Source: Polyangiaceae bacterium (GTDB lineage Bacteria; Myxococcota_A; Polyangia; Polyangiales; Polyangiaceae). Taken from it: a stretch of DNA of 64,000 nucleotides. The stretch is taken from positions 29,043 to 93,042 of the forward strand of contig JAKLKA010000033.1 in assembly GCA_023150915.1 (NCBI GenBank), read 5' to 3'. Shown here piece by piece: positions 18,601 through 28,254 of this stretch; the first letter of the stretch is position 1; each line of letters begins with the position of its first letter. A program made the position numbers and the translations under genes. The notes beneath the pieces were generated by a model, which ran no database searches, had not been told where the DNA came from, and worked only from the letters and a program-made list of their open reading frames with translations.

Positions 18601-19446
18601 TCAGAGCCCCACGCGCTCGAGCACCGCGTCGAGGCTCTCGGAGAGGCCGCTCTTCTCTTGGGCGGCCACGAAGCGCCGCTCGTAGTCCGGCGTCACCTCG
18701 CTGGCGATCAGGTGGATCGACACCCCCAGGTGGAAGGGCATGGCCAGATCGAGCTCGTAGATGTCGCCGACCAAGAGCGTGCGCTCGGGCCGGGTCCCGG
18801 TCTCGTGCCAGATGTCGCGCAACACCTCGTAATAGCGCCCGCGGCGCAGATACACCGGTCGCGCGAGCCCCTCGAGGCTCTGACGCTCGGGGAGCCCCGC
18901 GAACGCGCCGTCGATCTGACCGGGCGGCTCGATGAAGGCCTTCTTGGCGTTGCCGCGCACGATCGGCCGGCGCACCGCGCCGGGGAGCAACTGCTCCACC
19001 TTGCGCGTGACCGCATCGGTGCCCGAATTGGTGACCACGTACACGGGCACGCCGGAAGCCAGCAGCACCTCGAGCACCTGCTTGGCGCCGGGCCGAAAGA
19101 CCGTGGCCGACCGCTCGTAGCTCTTGAAGTAGAGGTCCGAAAGGGCCTGCTCGCGCTCGGCCGGGTCGCGATAGGCGTCGAACCGATCCATCAGCATGCG
19201 CGCGACGGTGGTCGAACGGATGTAGGGGTCGGCGTTGCCGGGCGCGACCAGCTTCCCTTGAAACAGCCAGCCGTACTCGGTGGGTCGCGCGCGCACGGTG
19301 GCCTCGCACTCACACCATTCGGCGCCAACCTCGCGGCCCAGGCGCTCGGCCAGATCGGCGCGATAGGCCACGACGAACGGGGCGCCCTCTTCTTCCGCAA
19401 GGGTGAAGGTTCCGTCGAAATCGAGCAGGACGCAGTCGAAGCGCAT
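18601..19446 (-). CDS. HAD-superfamily hydrolase
   Basis: MRFDCVLLDFDGTFTLAEEEG...VPVYVVTNSGTDAVTRKVEQLL...RTLLVGDIYELDLAMPFHLGVSIHLI. Confidence 0.8.
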   Translation of the reverse strand: MRFDCVLLDFDGTFTLAEEEGAPFVVAYRADLAERLGREVGAEWCECEATVRARPTEYGWLFQGKLVAPGNADPYIRSTTVARMLMDRFDAYRDPAEREQALSDLYFKSYERSATVFRPGAKQVLEVLLASGVPVYVVTNSGTDAVTRKVEQLLPGAVRRPIVRGNAKKAFIEPPGQIDGAFAGLPERQSLEGLARPVYLRRGRYYEVLRDIWHETGTRPERTLLVGDIYELDLAMPFHLGVSIHLIASEVTPDYERRFVAAQEKSGLSESLDAVLERVGL

Positions 19447-19516
19447 GGCGGTGAGCGGCCCGCAGCCTAGCGCATTTCCCCCCCAGCGCGCTCGACCTCG
19501 GGCATGATCGCGCGGC

Positions 19517-20374
19517 ATGCCGCTGTTCGGCCGCTCCGACGGGGATCTGGTGCGCGATCTGCCGCCGATTCGCCGGATCGTGCCCTACCTGATGCGCACC
19601 CGGGCCGGCGCGGTGGTGTTCCACGACACCACCTACGAGATCGCACGCGCACGCGCCTGGCTCGAGGCCTTCAACGCAGCCCGCCCGGACCGACCCAAGG
19701 CGACGCTGTTCCACCTGTTCATCTGGGCCTGCGCGCGGGCACTCCACGCCCGCTCCGGCCTGAACCGCTTCGTGTCGGGCTCGCGCATCTACCAGCGCCG
19801 CGAGGTCACCATCTCGTTCGCGGCCAAGCGCGGGTTCGAGGACGACGAGCCGATTGTCACCCGCAAGTTCGCCTTCGCGAAGGACGAGGGCTTCGCCGCC
19901 ACGGTCGATCGGCTGGTGGGCGGCATCTCCGGCGTGCGCGCCGGCAAGGAAGAGCGCGCCGACAAGGAGATGAAGCTCGCGGTGCACGTTCCGGGCTTCC
20001 TGCTCTCGGCCGCCCTGCGCCTCTTGGTCTGGCTCGATCAGGTGAACCTGCTCCCGGACTCGATGATTCGCCCCGATCCGCTCTTCGCCAGCTTGTTCGT
20101 CGCGAACCTGGGCTCCCTCGGCCTGGACCGCGTCACCCACCACCTCTACGAGTACGGCAACGTCAGCCTGTTCGGCGCGCTGGGCGTCACCGGGCCGCGC
20201 GTGGTGGTGGGCGAAGACGGCGCGCCGGCCGTGCGCGACACCGTCGAGGTGCGCTGGAGCTTCGACGAGCGGATCAACGACGGCTTCTACTGCGCGGCGT
20301 CGCTCGAGCAGGTCAAGGACGTGATCGAAGATCCGGAGCGGGTGCTCGGGACACCGAGCGCGGCGGCAGGCTGA
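19517..20374 (+). CDS. 2-oxoacid dehydrogenase E2 catalytic-fold (CAT-like) protein without lipoyl domain
   Basis: PIRRIVPYLMRTRAGAVVFHDTTYEIARA...SLFVANLGSLGLDRVTHHLYEYGNVSLFGALGVTGPRVVV...VEVRWSFDERINDGFYCA (DERINDG where E2 has DHRxxDG). Confidence 0.65.
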   Translation: MPLFGRSDGDLVRDLPPIRRIVPYLMRTRAGAVVFHDTTYEIARARAWLEAFNAARPDRPKATLFHLFIWACARALHARSGLNRFVSGSRIYQRREVTISFAAKRGFEDDEPIVTRKFAFAKDEGFAATVDRLVGGISGVRAGKEERADKEMKLAVHVPGFLLSAALRLLVWLDQVNLLPDSMIRPDPLFASLFVANLGSLGLDRVTHHLYEYGNVSLFGALGVTGPRVVVGEDGAPAVRDTVEVRWSFDERINDGFYCAASLEQVKDVIEDPERVLGTPSAAAG

Positions 20375-20410
20375 CTCGGCGGTGGGCAGTGCCTCTGCTA
20401 TAGTCGCCGC

Positions 20411-20737
20411 ATGTCCGAGCGGAGCGTCCCCCAAGTCGCGGTCGAGCTGCGACGGCGGCTCGAGGCGCGGTTCGGGCCTCGCCTTCGCCAGGTGCGCCTG
20501 TTCGGCTCGTATGCGCGCGGGTCCGCGCACGAAGCGTCGGACGTGGACCTGCTCGTCGTCGTCGACGACCTGACCCACTCCGAGAAAGTCGAGGTGAGCG
20601 ACCTCGCCGTCGAGGCCTCGCTCGGCAGCGGGCTTTCGCTCGCACCGCTGGTCTGGTCGGCTGCCGAGCTGGCGCGGCTCCGCAGCCTCGAGCTGGGTCT
20701 GGTGGAGAACATCGATCGCGAGGGGGTGGCGGTGTGA
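20411..20737 (+). CDS. MNT-domain minimal nucleotidyltransferase (MntA-like antitoxin)
   Basis: RLFGSYARGSAHEASDVDLLVVVD (GS-x10-DxD type motif). Confidence 0.85.
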   Translation: MSERSVPQVAVELRRRLEARFGPRLRQVRLFGSYARGSAHEASDVDLLVVVDDLTHSEKVEVSDLAVEASLGSGLSLAPLVWSAAELARLRSLELGLVENIDREGVAV

Positions 20738-21147
20738 CGGACGAGAACCGGCGGATCCAGGTCGCGGCCGAGGTCGCGCGCGCCGAAGAAGCTCACCGCG
20801 CCACCCACGAGCTCTTGCGACTCGGCCTGTTGAACGACGCGGTCAGCCGCGCGTACTACTCGGCGCTGCACTACGCCATGGCCCTGCTGCTCACCGAGGG
20901 CGTCGAGCCGCAGACTCACCGCGGTGTGGGCGCGATGCTCGGGCAGCCCTTCATCGTGCCGCGCAAGCTGCCCGTCGACCGCGCCAAAGATCTCGCGCGG
21001 CTCGAGCAGTTTCGAAGCGAAGCCGACTACAACCGGTTCTTCGTGCTGAGCCCCGAGGGCGCGGCAGAAGAAGCCGCCGTGGCCGACCGCTTCCGCGCCG
21101 CGGCGCGCGCTTACTTGAAGGACGGCGCCTGGCTCGTCGGGGACTGA
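20734..21147 (+). CDS. HEPN-domain protein (HepT-like)
   Basis: LNDAVSRAYYSALHYAMALLLTEGVEPQTHRGVGAML...RSEADYNRFF; GTG start overlaps MNT stop by 4 nt. Confidence 0.82.
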   Translation: MTDENRRIQVAAEVARAEEAHRATHELLRLGLLNDAVSRAYYSALHYAMALLLTEGVEPQTHRGVGAMLGQPFIVPRKLPVDRAKDLARLEQFRSEADYNRFFVLSPEGAAEEAAVADRFRAAARAYLKDGAWLVGD

Positions 21148-21175
21148 ACCTGCGCCGCCGACTCCCGAGCGCCGC

Positions 21176-23080
21176 TCACACGTCCAACACGTCGGCCTGA
21201 TCGGCGCGATCCATGATGAAGTGGAAGCGCGCCTGCGGGTCTTTGCCCATCAGATCGCTGACCACGCGATCGGTGGCCAGCACGTCGGCGATGTCGATCT
21301 TCAGGAGCCGGCGGGTCTTGGGGTTCAGCGTGGTGTCCCACAGCACCTTGGGCATCATCTCGCCCAGGCCCTTGAAGCGCGTGATCTCGGGCTTGGCGTT
21401 GCCCCGCGCCTTGTCCTTCACGATGCGCTCCTTGTCGGCGTCGTCCACCGCCCAGAAGGTCTCTTTGCCGAGATCCACGCGATAGAGCGGCGGCACGGCC
21501 ACGAACAGCCGGCCCTGCCGGATGACCTCGGTCAGGTGGCGATAGAAGAAGGTGAGCAGCAGCGTGGTGATGTGGTGGCCGTCGCTGTCGGCGTCGGCGA
21601 GCAGCACGACGCGCTCGTAGCGCAGCCGGCCAATGTCGAAGTTCTGGCCCACCCCGCAGCCAAGGGCGGTGACCAGATCGGCGATCTCCTTGTTCTCGAG
21701 CACCTTGGCCAGGGTCATGCCCTCGGTGTTCATCACCTTGCCGCGCAGGGGCAAGACGGCCTGGGTGTTGCGATCGCGACCCTGCTTGGCGCTGCCCCCG
21801 GCGCTGTCGCCCTCGACGATGAACAGCTCGGTGCCGCGTCGATCGCTGGCGCTGCAGTCGCTGAGCTTGCCCGGCAGCATGGTGCGGCCACCGGTGGCGG
21901 TCTTGCGTGTCACCGCCTGGCTGGCGGCGCGGGACGCCTCGCGCGCGCGCGCCGCCAGGATGATCCGCGCCACGATCTGCTCGGCGGTGCTGCGGTTCTG
22001 GTTCAGCCACTGCTCGAGCGAGGGCCGAACCGCGCCGTCGACGGCGGCCTGAACTTCGGGGTTGTTCAGCCGGTCCTTGGTTTGCCCCTGGAACTGCGGA
22101 TCGGCGATGAACACGCTGAGCACGCCGGTCAGCCCTTCGCGGATGTCCTCGGCGCTGAGCGTCACCCCGCGCGGCGTCAGGCTGTGGGTCTCGATGTAGT
22201 TGCGGACCGCCTTCACCATCCCGGCGCGGAAGCCCAGCTCGTGGGTGCCGCCCGAGCCGGTCGGAATGCCGTTGACGTAGGACTTCAGCGTCTCGTCGGT
22301 GGACTCCGTCCACTGGAACGCCAGCTCGAGGCGCAGGCCATTTTCGCGGAAAAGCGTGAAGGGCTGCTCGTGCACCGCGCGCGCGCCGCGCTCGGCGACG
22401 ATCCGCCCCAGGAACTCGGCGATCCCCTGGGGGTGGTGGAAGGTGTCCTTCTTGCCGTGGGTCTCGTCGACGAAGGTGACGGTCAGCCCCTTGTGCAGGT
22501 AGCTGGCGATCTCGAGCCGCTCGCGGATCAGCTCGGGCGAGAAGTCCGTCTTGGGGAAGATCTCGGGGTCGGGCCGGAAGAACACGGTGGTGCCGCTGCC
22601 CCGGGCCTTGCCCACCTTCTCGAGCTTGCCGACCGGCGTGCCGGCGCGAAACTCCATCTTGTGCTCGAAGCCGTCGCGCTTGACGGTGGCGACCAGCCGC
22701 GCCGACAGGGCGTTGACCACGCTGGCGCCGACGCCGTGCAGGCCGCCCGCGGTCTTGTAGTTGTCGTGCTCGAATTTGCCGCCGGCGTGCAGGGTGCAGA
22801 AGATGATCTCGAGCGCGGTCTTCTTGTGCTTGGGGTGGATGTCCACCGGCACGCCGCGCCCGTCGTCGCTCACGGTCACGCTCTGCCCGTCCTTGTGCAG
22901 GGTGACGGCGATCTGGCTGGCGTGGCCGTTCATGGCCTCGTCGACCGAGTTGTCGACCACCTCCCAGATCAGATGGTGCAGTCCGGGGCTGCCCACGCCG
23001 CCGATGTACATGCCGGGGCGCTTGCGAACCGGCTCGAGGCCCTCGAGCACGGTGATGTCTTTGGCAGAGTACCCAGCCAT
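21176..23080 (-). CDS. parE: DNA topoisomerase IV subunit B (GyrB/ParE)
   Basis: VLEGLEPVRKRPGMYIGGVGSPGLHHLIWEVVDNSVDEAMNGHA...ELFIVEGDSAGGSAKQGRDRNTQAVLPLRGKVMNTEG...LLADADSDGHHI. Confidence 0.92.
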   Translation of the reverse strand: MAGYSAKDITVLEGLEPVRKRPGMYIGGVGSPGLHHLIWEVVDNSVDEAMNGHASQIAVTLHKDGQSVTVSDDGRGVPVDIHPKHKKTALEIIFCTLHAGGKFEHDNYKTAGGLHGVGASVVNALSARLVATVKRDGFEHKMEFRAGTPVGKLEKVGKARGSGTTVFFRPDPEIFPKTDFSPELIRERLEIASYLHKGLTVTFVDETHGKKDTFHHPQGIAEFLGRIVAERGARAVHEQPFTLFRENGLRLELAFQWTESTDETLKSYVNGIPTGSGGTHELGFRAGMVKAVRNYIETHSLTPRGVTLSAEDIREGLTGVLSVFIADPQFQGQTKDRLNNPEVQAAVDGAVRPSLEQWLNQNRSTAEQIVARIILAARAREASRAASQAVTRKTATGGRTMLPGKLSDCSASDRRGTELFIVEGDSAGGSAKQGRDRNTQAVLPLRGKVMNTEGMTLAKVLENKEIADLVTALGCGVGQNFDIGRLRYERVVLLADADSDGHHITTLLLTFFYRHLTEVIRQGRLFVAVPPLYRVDLGKETFWAVDDADKERIVKDKARGNAKPEITRFKGLGEMMPKVLWDTTLNPKTRRLLKIDIADVLATDRVVSDLMGKDPQARFHFIMDRADQADVLDV

Positions 23081-23081
23081 C

Positions 23082-25496
23082 TCAGCTCCCCCCTTCTTCG
23101 AACGTGGGCGGCGGCGGCGGCGGCTCGGTCACCGGCTCGAGCAGGGCGCCGCGTTTCATCACCTCGCGCCCCTTGCCGCCCCGGCTCGAGAGCTCGTACC
23201 GGCTGGGCGAGATCTTCTGCTCGCCGCCCAGGCTGGTCTTCATGGTCAGGCCGTCGCTCTCTTTCGTGACCGCGCGGAAGCCCACGACCTTGTCGCCCTT
23301 GTCGAGCTTGATGAGCAGCACGCCCTTGCCAGGCCCGGAGAGGTAGTTCACCTCTTCCAGCTTGCAGAGCAGCGCGCGGCGCGCGGCGGTGGCGGCCACC
23401 AGGGTCTCGTCACCGGCCACGGCCATCACGCCCACCACGCTGGCGTCCCCCGCGGGCCTGGCGAAGCGCCGCCCGGCCCGGGTGCTGGGCTCGACGAAGG
23501 GTGAGAGCCCGAACGACAGCGCGTAGCCGTCGCTGGTCGCCGCGCAGGCGTAGGTCGCGGGGAAGTAGCCTTCCTTCTCGGCCACGTCGCCGGTCAGGCG
23601 GGGGTCGAGCGAGAACATTGCCACGATGCTCTCGCGATCTTTCAACTTGAAGAGCTTCTGGATCGGCTCGCCGTAGCCGGTGGTGGCCGGCACGTCCGCG
23701 ATGCGCGCGGTGTAAGCCGTGCCGAAGTTGGAGAAGAAGACCACCGTTGCCCGGGTGGAGCCGGCCACGCAGGCCAGCACCTGATCGCCCTCGCGCAGGC
23801 GCGTCGAGCTCGGGTCCTTGATCTCTTTCTGGCGTTTCACCCAGCCGTCGCGCGTGATCAGGACGTGGTTGTCCTCGGCAATGATCAGATCTTCCGCCGT
23901 GAGCTCGGGCTCGGCCGCCGCCTCTTCGATGATGGTGCGACGCTTGGATGCCTTGCCGAAGGTGGAGCCGATCTCTTCCAGCTCTCTTCTCACCATCGCC
24001 CAGCGCCCGCGGCTGTCGGCCTCGCCCAGCAGCTTCTTGATCTCGCGTACGCGCTTCTTCTTCTCGTCGAGCTCGCGCTGAATGACCAAGATCTCGAGCC
24101 GAGCCAGGCGATAGAGCTTGAGCTCCAAGATGGCGTCGGTCTGCTCGGCGTCGAGGGCGAACTTCGCCATGATCTTCTGGGCCGCGTCGGCCTTGCCCTC
24201 GCTCTTCCTGATGATGCGCAAGATCTCGTCCAGGGCGTCGAAGATCTTGGCGAACCCCTCCAGGATGTGGATGCGGCGCTCGAGCGCCGAGAGCTCGTGC
24301 CCCAGCCGGCGGGTCACCACCTCGAGCCGGAAGTGGAGGAAGTGCCAGAGGATCTGCGCCAGATCCAGCCGCTCGGGCCGCCCCACCTCGGGGTTCTCGG
24401 TGGGCACCAGGCACGTCAGGTTGACGGCGAAGTTCGTCTGCAGCGGCGTCTGCTTGTACAGATACGCCAGCACCTTGCTCTCGTCGGCGTCGCGCTTGAG
24501 CGTCAGCTCGATGCACACGTCGTCGGTGGACACGTCGCGCACGTCGAGCAAGAGCGGCATCTTGCGGCTGGTCACCACCTCGGCGATGCGCTCGACCAGC
24601 ACCGCCTTGTTCACGGCATACGGAATGCTGGTGATGAACAGCTTCTTGTCGCCGCGCCCCGCCGGCGCCGCCTTCCAGGTGCCGCGGACCTTGATGGTGC
24701 CGTGCCCCGTCTCGTAGATCTGCTTGATCTCTTCGTTGCTCGAGACGATCTGCCCGCCCGTGGGGAAGTCTGGCCCCTTGATGGTCCGCGAGAGCTCCCG
24801 CGCGCTCAGGGTCTTCTTCTCGACCAGGGCGTCGAGCAAGCGAATGGCGCCGGCGCACACCTCTTCCAGGTTGTGCGGGGGAATGTTGGTGGCCATGCCC
24901 ACCGCGATGCCGGTGGCGCCGTTGACCAAGAGGTTCGGCACCTTGGCCGGCAAGACCACCGGCTCTTCCTTGGTGCCGTCGTAGTTTGGCCGAAAGTGTA
25001 CGGTGTCTTGCTCGAGCTCGGTCAAGAGCTCGGCCGAGATGGGCGTGAGCCGGCACTCGGTGTAGCGCATGGCGGCGGCGGGATCGCCGTCCAGCGAGCC
25101 GAAGTTGCCGCTGCCGTCCACCAGCGGCGCGCGCAGCGCGAAGGGCTGCGCCATGCGCACCAGGGCGTCGTAGATCGCCGCGTCGCCATGGGGGTGATAG
25201 TTGCCCATCACGTCGCCCACCACCTTGGCGCACTTGCGGTGCTTCGAGTCGGCGGTGATGCGCTGCTGCCACATCGTGTAGAGGATGCGGCGCTGCACCG
25301 GCTTCATGCCGTCGCGCACGTCGGGCAAGGCGCGCGCGGTGATGACGCTGAGCGCGTAGCTCAGGTACTTCTCTTGCGTGACCTCGTGCAGCGCAGCGTG
25401 CTCTTCGGGCTTGGAAAGGCCCAGCTCGAGCTGAGAGCGCCCCCGGCGCGGCGGCTCGCCGCCCGAGGATTTTCCGGTTTTTCTTCGGGTCGCCAC
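23082..25496 (-). CDS. parC: DNA topoisomerase IV subunit A (ParC/GyrA)
   Basis: [35 protein letters not shown]...[62 protein letters not shown]. Confidence 0.95.
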   Translation of the reverse strand: MATRRKTGKSSGGEPPRRGRSQLELGLSKPEEHAALHEVTQEKYLSYALSVITARALPDVRDGMKPVQRRILYTMWQQRITADSKHRKCAKVVGDVMGNYHPHGDAAIYDALVRMAQPFALRAPLVDGSGNFGSLDGDPAAAMRYTECRLTPISAELLTELEQDTVHFRPNYDGTKEEPVVLPAKVPNLLVNGATGIAVGMATNIPPHNLEEVCAGAIRLLDALVEKKTLSARELSRTIKGPDFPTGGQIVSSNEEIKQIYETGHGTIKVRGTWKAAPAGRGDKKLFITSIPYAVNKAVLVERIAEVVTSRKMPLLLDVRDVSTDDVCIELTLKRDADESKVLAYLYKQTPLQTNFAVNLTCLVPTENPEVGRPERLDLAQILWHFLHFRLEVVTRRLGHELSALERRIHILEGFAKIFDALDEILRIIRKSEGKADAAQKIMAKFALDAEQTDAILELKLYRLARLEILVIQRELDEKKKRVREIKKLLGEADSRGRWAMVRRELEEIGSTFGKASKRRTIIEEAAAEPELTAEDLIIAEDNHVLITRDGWVKRQKEIKDPSSTRLREGDQVLACVAGSTRATVVFFSNFGTAYTARIADVPATTGYGEPIQKLFKLKDRESIVAMFSLDPRLTGDVAEKEGYFPATYACAATSDGYALSFGLSPFVEPSTRAGRRFARPAGDASVVGVMAVAGDETLVAATAARRALLCKLEEVNYLSGPGKGVLLIKLDKGDKVVGFRAVTKESDGLTMKTSLGGEQKISPSRYELSSRGGKGREVMKRGALLEPVTEPPPPPPTFEEGGS

Positions 25497-25540
25497 CGCG
25501 AAGAGGCTGCTAGCCCGTTCAGCAACAGGCTGTCAAGCGC

Positions 25541-25557
25541 GGTGCGCTGAGCGCACC
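25541..25557. promoter_or_regulatory. Inverted repeat GGTGCGC-TGA-GCGCACC in parC/kelch intergenic region
   Basis: Perfect 7-bp arms with 3-nt spacer read directly. Confidence 0.4.
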
Positions 25558-25569
25558 TACATCGGCGCC

Positions 25570-25591
25570 CAAACGTCCATCAAACGTCCAT
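25570..25591. repeat. Tandem 11-bp direct repeat CAAACGTCCAT x2 followed by a degenerate TTGAACGGCC
   Basis: Read directly from sequence; upstream of the kelch gene. Confidence 0.5.
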
Positions 25592-25658
25592 TGAACGGCC
25601 GCTCCCCGGCAGTGAAGATCCACGCGGCCGGGGTGGAACGGCCGAGCGAGGGACGCGG

Positions 25659-27821
25659 ATGCGCGACATGACGACAAACGACTCAGGGGCTCGGCGCGCG
25701 GCGCGTGCGGGTCGCGCAACGCGGAGCCTCGGGGTCACGCTGGCCGTCGCTGTTGCCACGGCGTGCGCTGCGACGCCGCCGGAACCCCTGCCTGAAGGCG
25801 CCGCAGCAGTCGAAGCGACGGACGAGATCACGGCGCGCGTCGAGGCGCTCCGCGCTCGGTTCGTGACTGCGCGCGGGCCGACACCGACGGCGCTCTCGTC
25901 GTTCATCGGCCGGGGCACCGTGCAGCGGTTTGCGCGAAGCGGAGACGCGCTCGTGCCAGCCGGTGACGGCGCCGAGCCCCTTGCGCGCCAGGGGCTCGAC
26001 GTTCGCCTTCCCGTTCATGCCAACGGCGAGACGCGGCTTTCGGACCGCTCCAGCGGCGTGGCGGTACGTGTGCGTCTCGAAGGCGCGGGCACTTCGGCTC
26101 CAGCGGCGCTGGGCTCTGGAATCGTGGTTTACGAGCACGCAACGCCCGGCGGCGCAACCATCCTGGTGCGCGCCACGCGCACGGCGGTCGAAGACTATGT
26201 GGTGTTCGACGCGCGGCCAGAGCGCGAGGCGGTCGTGTACTCAGTGCAGCTCGAGCAGGTGGCAGGGCTGCGCCTGGTGGCGAGCACGCTCGAGCTGCTG
26301 GACGCCGAAGGCACGCCTCGGCTGCGGGTCGCGCCTCCAGAGATCGCGGACGCGAGCGGGCGGGTGCACGCGGCCACGCTCGAGGTCGACGGCTGCAAAG
26401 CGGACGTCAGCCCGGTGACGCCCTGGGGGCGCGCGGTCACGCCTCCGGGGTCGAGCGTCTGCGCGGTCCGAGTGCGGTGGGACCATGCGTCGGTCCAGTA
26501 CCCCGCGGTCCTCGACCCGAAGTGGTCCGCGACCTCCGCGATGGTCCAGCCTCGCAGGGGCCACTCGGCCGTGCTGATGCAAGACGGCCGGGTGCTGGTG
26601 ACGGGGATGCGCCAAGACTTGCACGGCGCACCGATCGTGAGCGAAGTGTTCGAGCCGGGCTCGCAGACCTGGGCGGTCACGTCGCCGCTGAACGTCCCGC
26701 GGTACCTCGCCCCAGGGGTGCTGCTCGACGACGGCAGAGTGCTGGTCGTGGGCGGAGTGTGCCCATGGAGCAGCTGCCCTTACCCCTATCTGCCGCAGGG
26801 GGAGCTGTACGACCCCAAGACCGGGGTGTGGCAGCCCGTGCCGGGGTCGCCCCAGCGCGGCGGCACGAGCGCGACCAAGTTGCTCGACGGTCGCGTCTTG
26901 GCAGTGAGCGGAACCGGCACGACCCAACCCGCCGGGTTACCGGAGGGCGGGGCCTACGTCTTCGACCCCGCGTCAAACGGGTGGAAGACCCTGCCTGACC
27001 TGCCCGACCAGTACTTGCAGCCGCCCGGACTGGGCGGACCCGGGATGGACCACACCGCGTCGCTGCTGCACGACGGTCGCGTGCTCGTCGTGGGGGGGTG
27101 GCGCACCAATGGCCCGGAGGGCGAACCCGACAAGGCGGTGCCAGCGGTGGCGGCCTTCGACCCCAAGACGGACACGTGGGCCATCGGCCCGCCCCTCCAC
27201 CAAGGGCGCCTTCGTCACGTTGCCCTGACGCTGCCCGATGGCAGGCTGCTGGTCGCCGGCGGGGATGCGACGATGTTCCAGCCGGTTCCCCTGGCAACGG
27301 GTGAGATCTTCGACCCGGCCACGAACACGTGGACCACGTTTCCGGCCACGCCTCGAAGCGCGTTTGCCGGGGCGCTGCGGCAGGACGGCACGGTTCTGCT
27401 GGCAGGTGGCGAGGCGGCGGTGCCCACCGCCGAGCTCATCGACCCAGCCACGCTCGAGAGCGTCCCCATGGAGATGCCCGGGGGGCGGTATGGTCACACG
27501 GCCACCGCCCTGGCCGACGGGCGCGCCCTCGTGGCCGGCGGTTATCAACTGATCCCCGACGGCGAAGAGCTGGCCGAGCCCTCCAGCCTGGTTCTCAGCA
27601 ACGAACCGCTCCATCCCCCCGTTCCCGACGCGGGCACCGGGGGCGTCGCGGGTGCCGCCGGCGCGGCCGGCCACGCTGCGGCTGCACCGGATGACCAGGG
27701 CGGCTGTGGCTGTCGGGTGGCAGGGCCAGCGCAACAGCGCCAGGCGCCGTGGGCGCTCGCCGCGGCGCTGGCGCTCTGGGTGTTTCACCGCCGAGGCGGT
27801 GGGAAGAAGGCAACTACATGA
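25659..27821 (+). CDS. Kelch/galactose-oxidase-like beta-propeller surface protein with MYXO-CTERM-like tail
   Basis: N-terminal signal/lipobox-like VAVATACAATPP; YPAVLDPKWSATSAMVQPRRGHSAVLMQDGRVLVTG and further kelch blades (LLDDGRVLVVGG, LLHDGRVLVVGG, LPDGRLLVAGG, ALADGRALVAGG); C-term GGCGCRVAGPAQQRQAPWALAAALALWVFHRRGGG. Confidence 0.85.
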   Translation: MRDMTTNDSGARRAARAGRATRSLGVTLAVAVATACAATPPEPLPEGAAAVEATDEITARVEALRARFVTARGPTPTALSSFIGRGTVQRFARSGDALVPAGDGAEPLARQGLDVRLPVHANGETRLSDRSSGVAVRVRLEGAGTSAPAALGSGIVVYEHATPGGATILVRATRTAVEDYVVFDARPEREAVVYSVQLEQVAGLRLVASTLELLDAEGTPRLRVAPPEIADASGRVHAATLEVDGCKADVSPVTPWGRAVTPPGSSVCAVRVRWDHASVQYPAVLDPKWSATSAMVQPRRGHSAVLMQDGRVLVTGMRQDLHGAPIVSEVFEPGSQTWAVTSPLNVPRYLAPGVLLDDGRVLVVGGVCPWSSCPYPYLPQGELYDPKTGVWQPVPGSPQRGGTSATKLLDGRVLAVSGTGTTQPAGLPEGGAYVFDPASNGWKTLPDLPDQYLQPPGLGGPGMDHTASLLHDGRVLVVGGWRTNGPEGEPDKAVPAVAAFDPKTDTWAIGPPLHQGRLRHVALTLPDGRLLVAGGDATMFQPVPLATGEIFDPATNTWTTFPATPRSAFAGALRQDGTVLLAGGEAAVPTAELIDPATLESVPMEMPGGRYGHTATALADGRALVAGGYQLIPDGEELAEPSSLVLSNEPLHPPVPDAGTGGVAGAAGAAGHAAAAPDDQGGCGCRVAGPAQQRQAPWALAAALALWVFHRRGGGKKATT

Positions 27822-28252
27822 TGGGCAACAGATCCGGTCCGCTCGCGAAAAAGTGGTGGGTGCTGCTCGTGGGCGTCGCAGCAGGCGTCGTGGCTTGTGC
27901 GAAAGATGACGGCGAGGCCACTCCGAGGGCACCGGCCGACGCCATACCCGCGGCCGTGGCCATCTCGGGCTCCGAGGTCGAGCTGGGGGTGTATCTCGGC
28001 CCGGCGGTTCTGCATCGCGAAATGCGTCCAAAGATCATAGACGCAAACCGAAAGGCGGCGTGCGAGGGGTTCTGCGGTCCCGATGAGTACCCGTTTGCCT
28101 CGACCGTGGAGGGTGGTGCGGGCGCGCAGGTGACCGCAGTCCCGTTGGCGGAGCAGCGCATCCAGGGAGGCGTGATGTCGCAGTTCTACCGGCAGCATGG
28201 CATCAAGCAGGGAGATGCCTTTAGAGTGTTCGTCAAGAAGAACAAGGACTGA
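27818..28252 (+). CDS. Lipoprotein with NucA/NucB-type DNase domain (candidate toxin)
   Basis: WWVLLVGVAAGVVACAKDDGE lipobox; CGPDEYPFASTVEGGAGAQVTAVPLAEQRIQGGVMSQFYRQHGIKQGDAFRVFV = DEYPFAST.EGG and QGG..S.FY of NucA/NucB; ATG overlaps upstream TGA. Confidence 0.85.
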   Translation: MMGNRSGPLAKKWWVLLVGVAAGVVACAKDDGEATPRAPADAIPAAVAISGSEVELGVYLGPAVLHREMRPKIIDANRKAACEGFCGPDEYPFASTVEGGAGAQVTAVPLAEQRIQGGVMSQFYRQHGIKQGDAFRVFVKKNKD

Positions 28253-28254
28253 GG

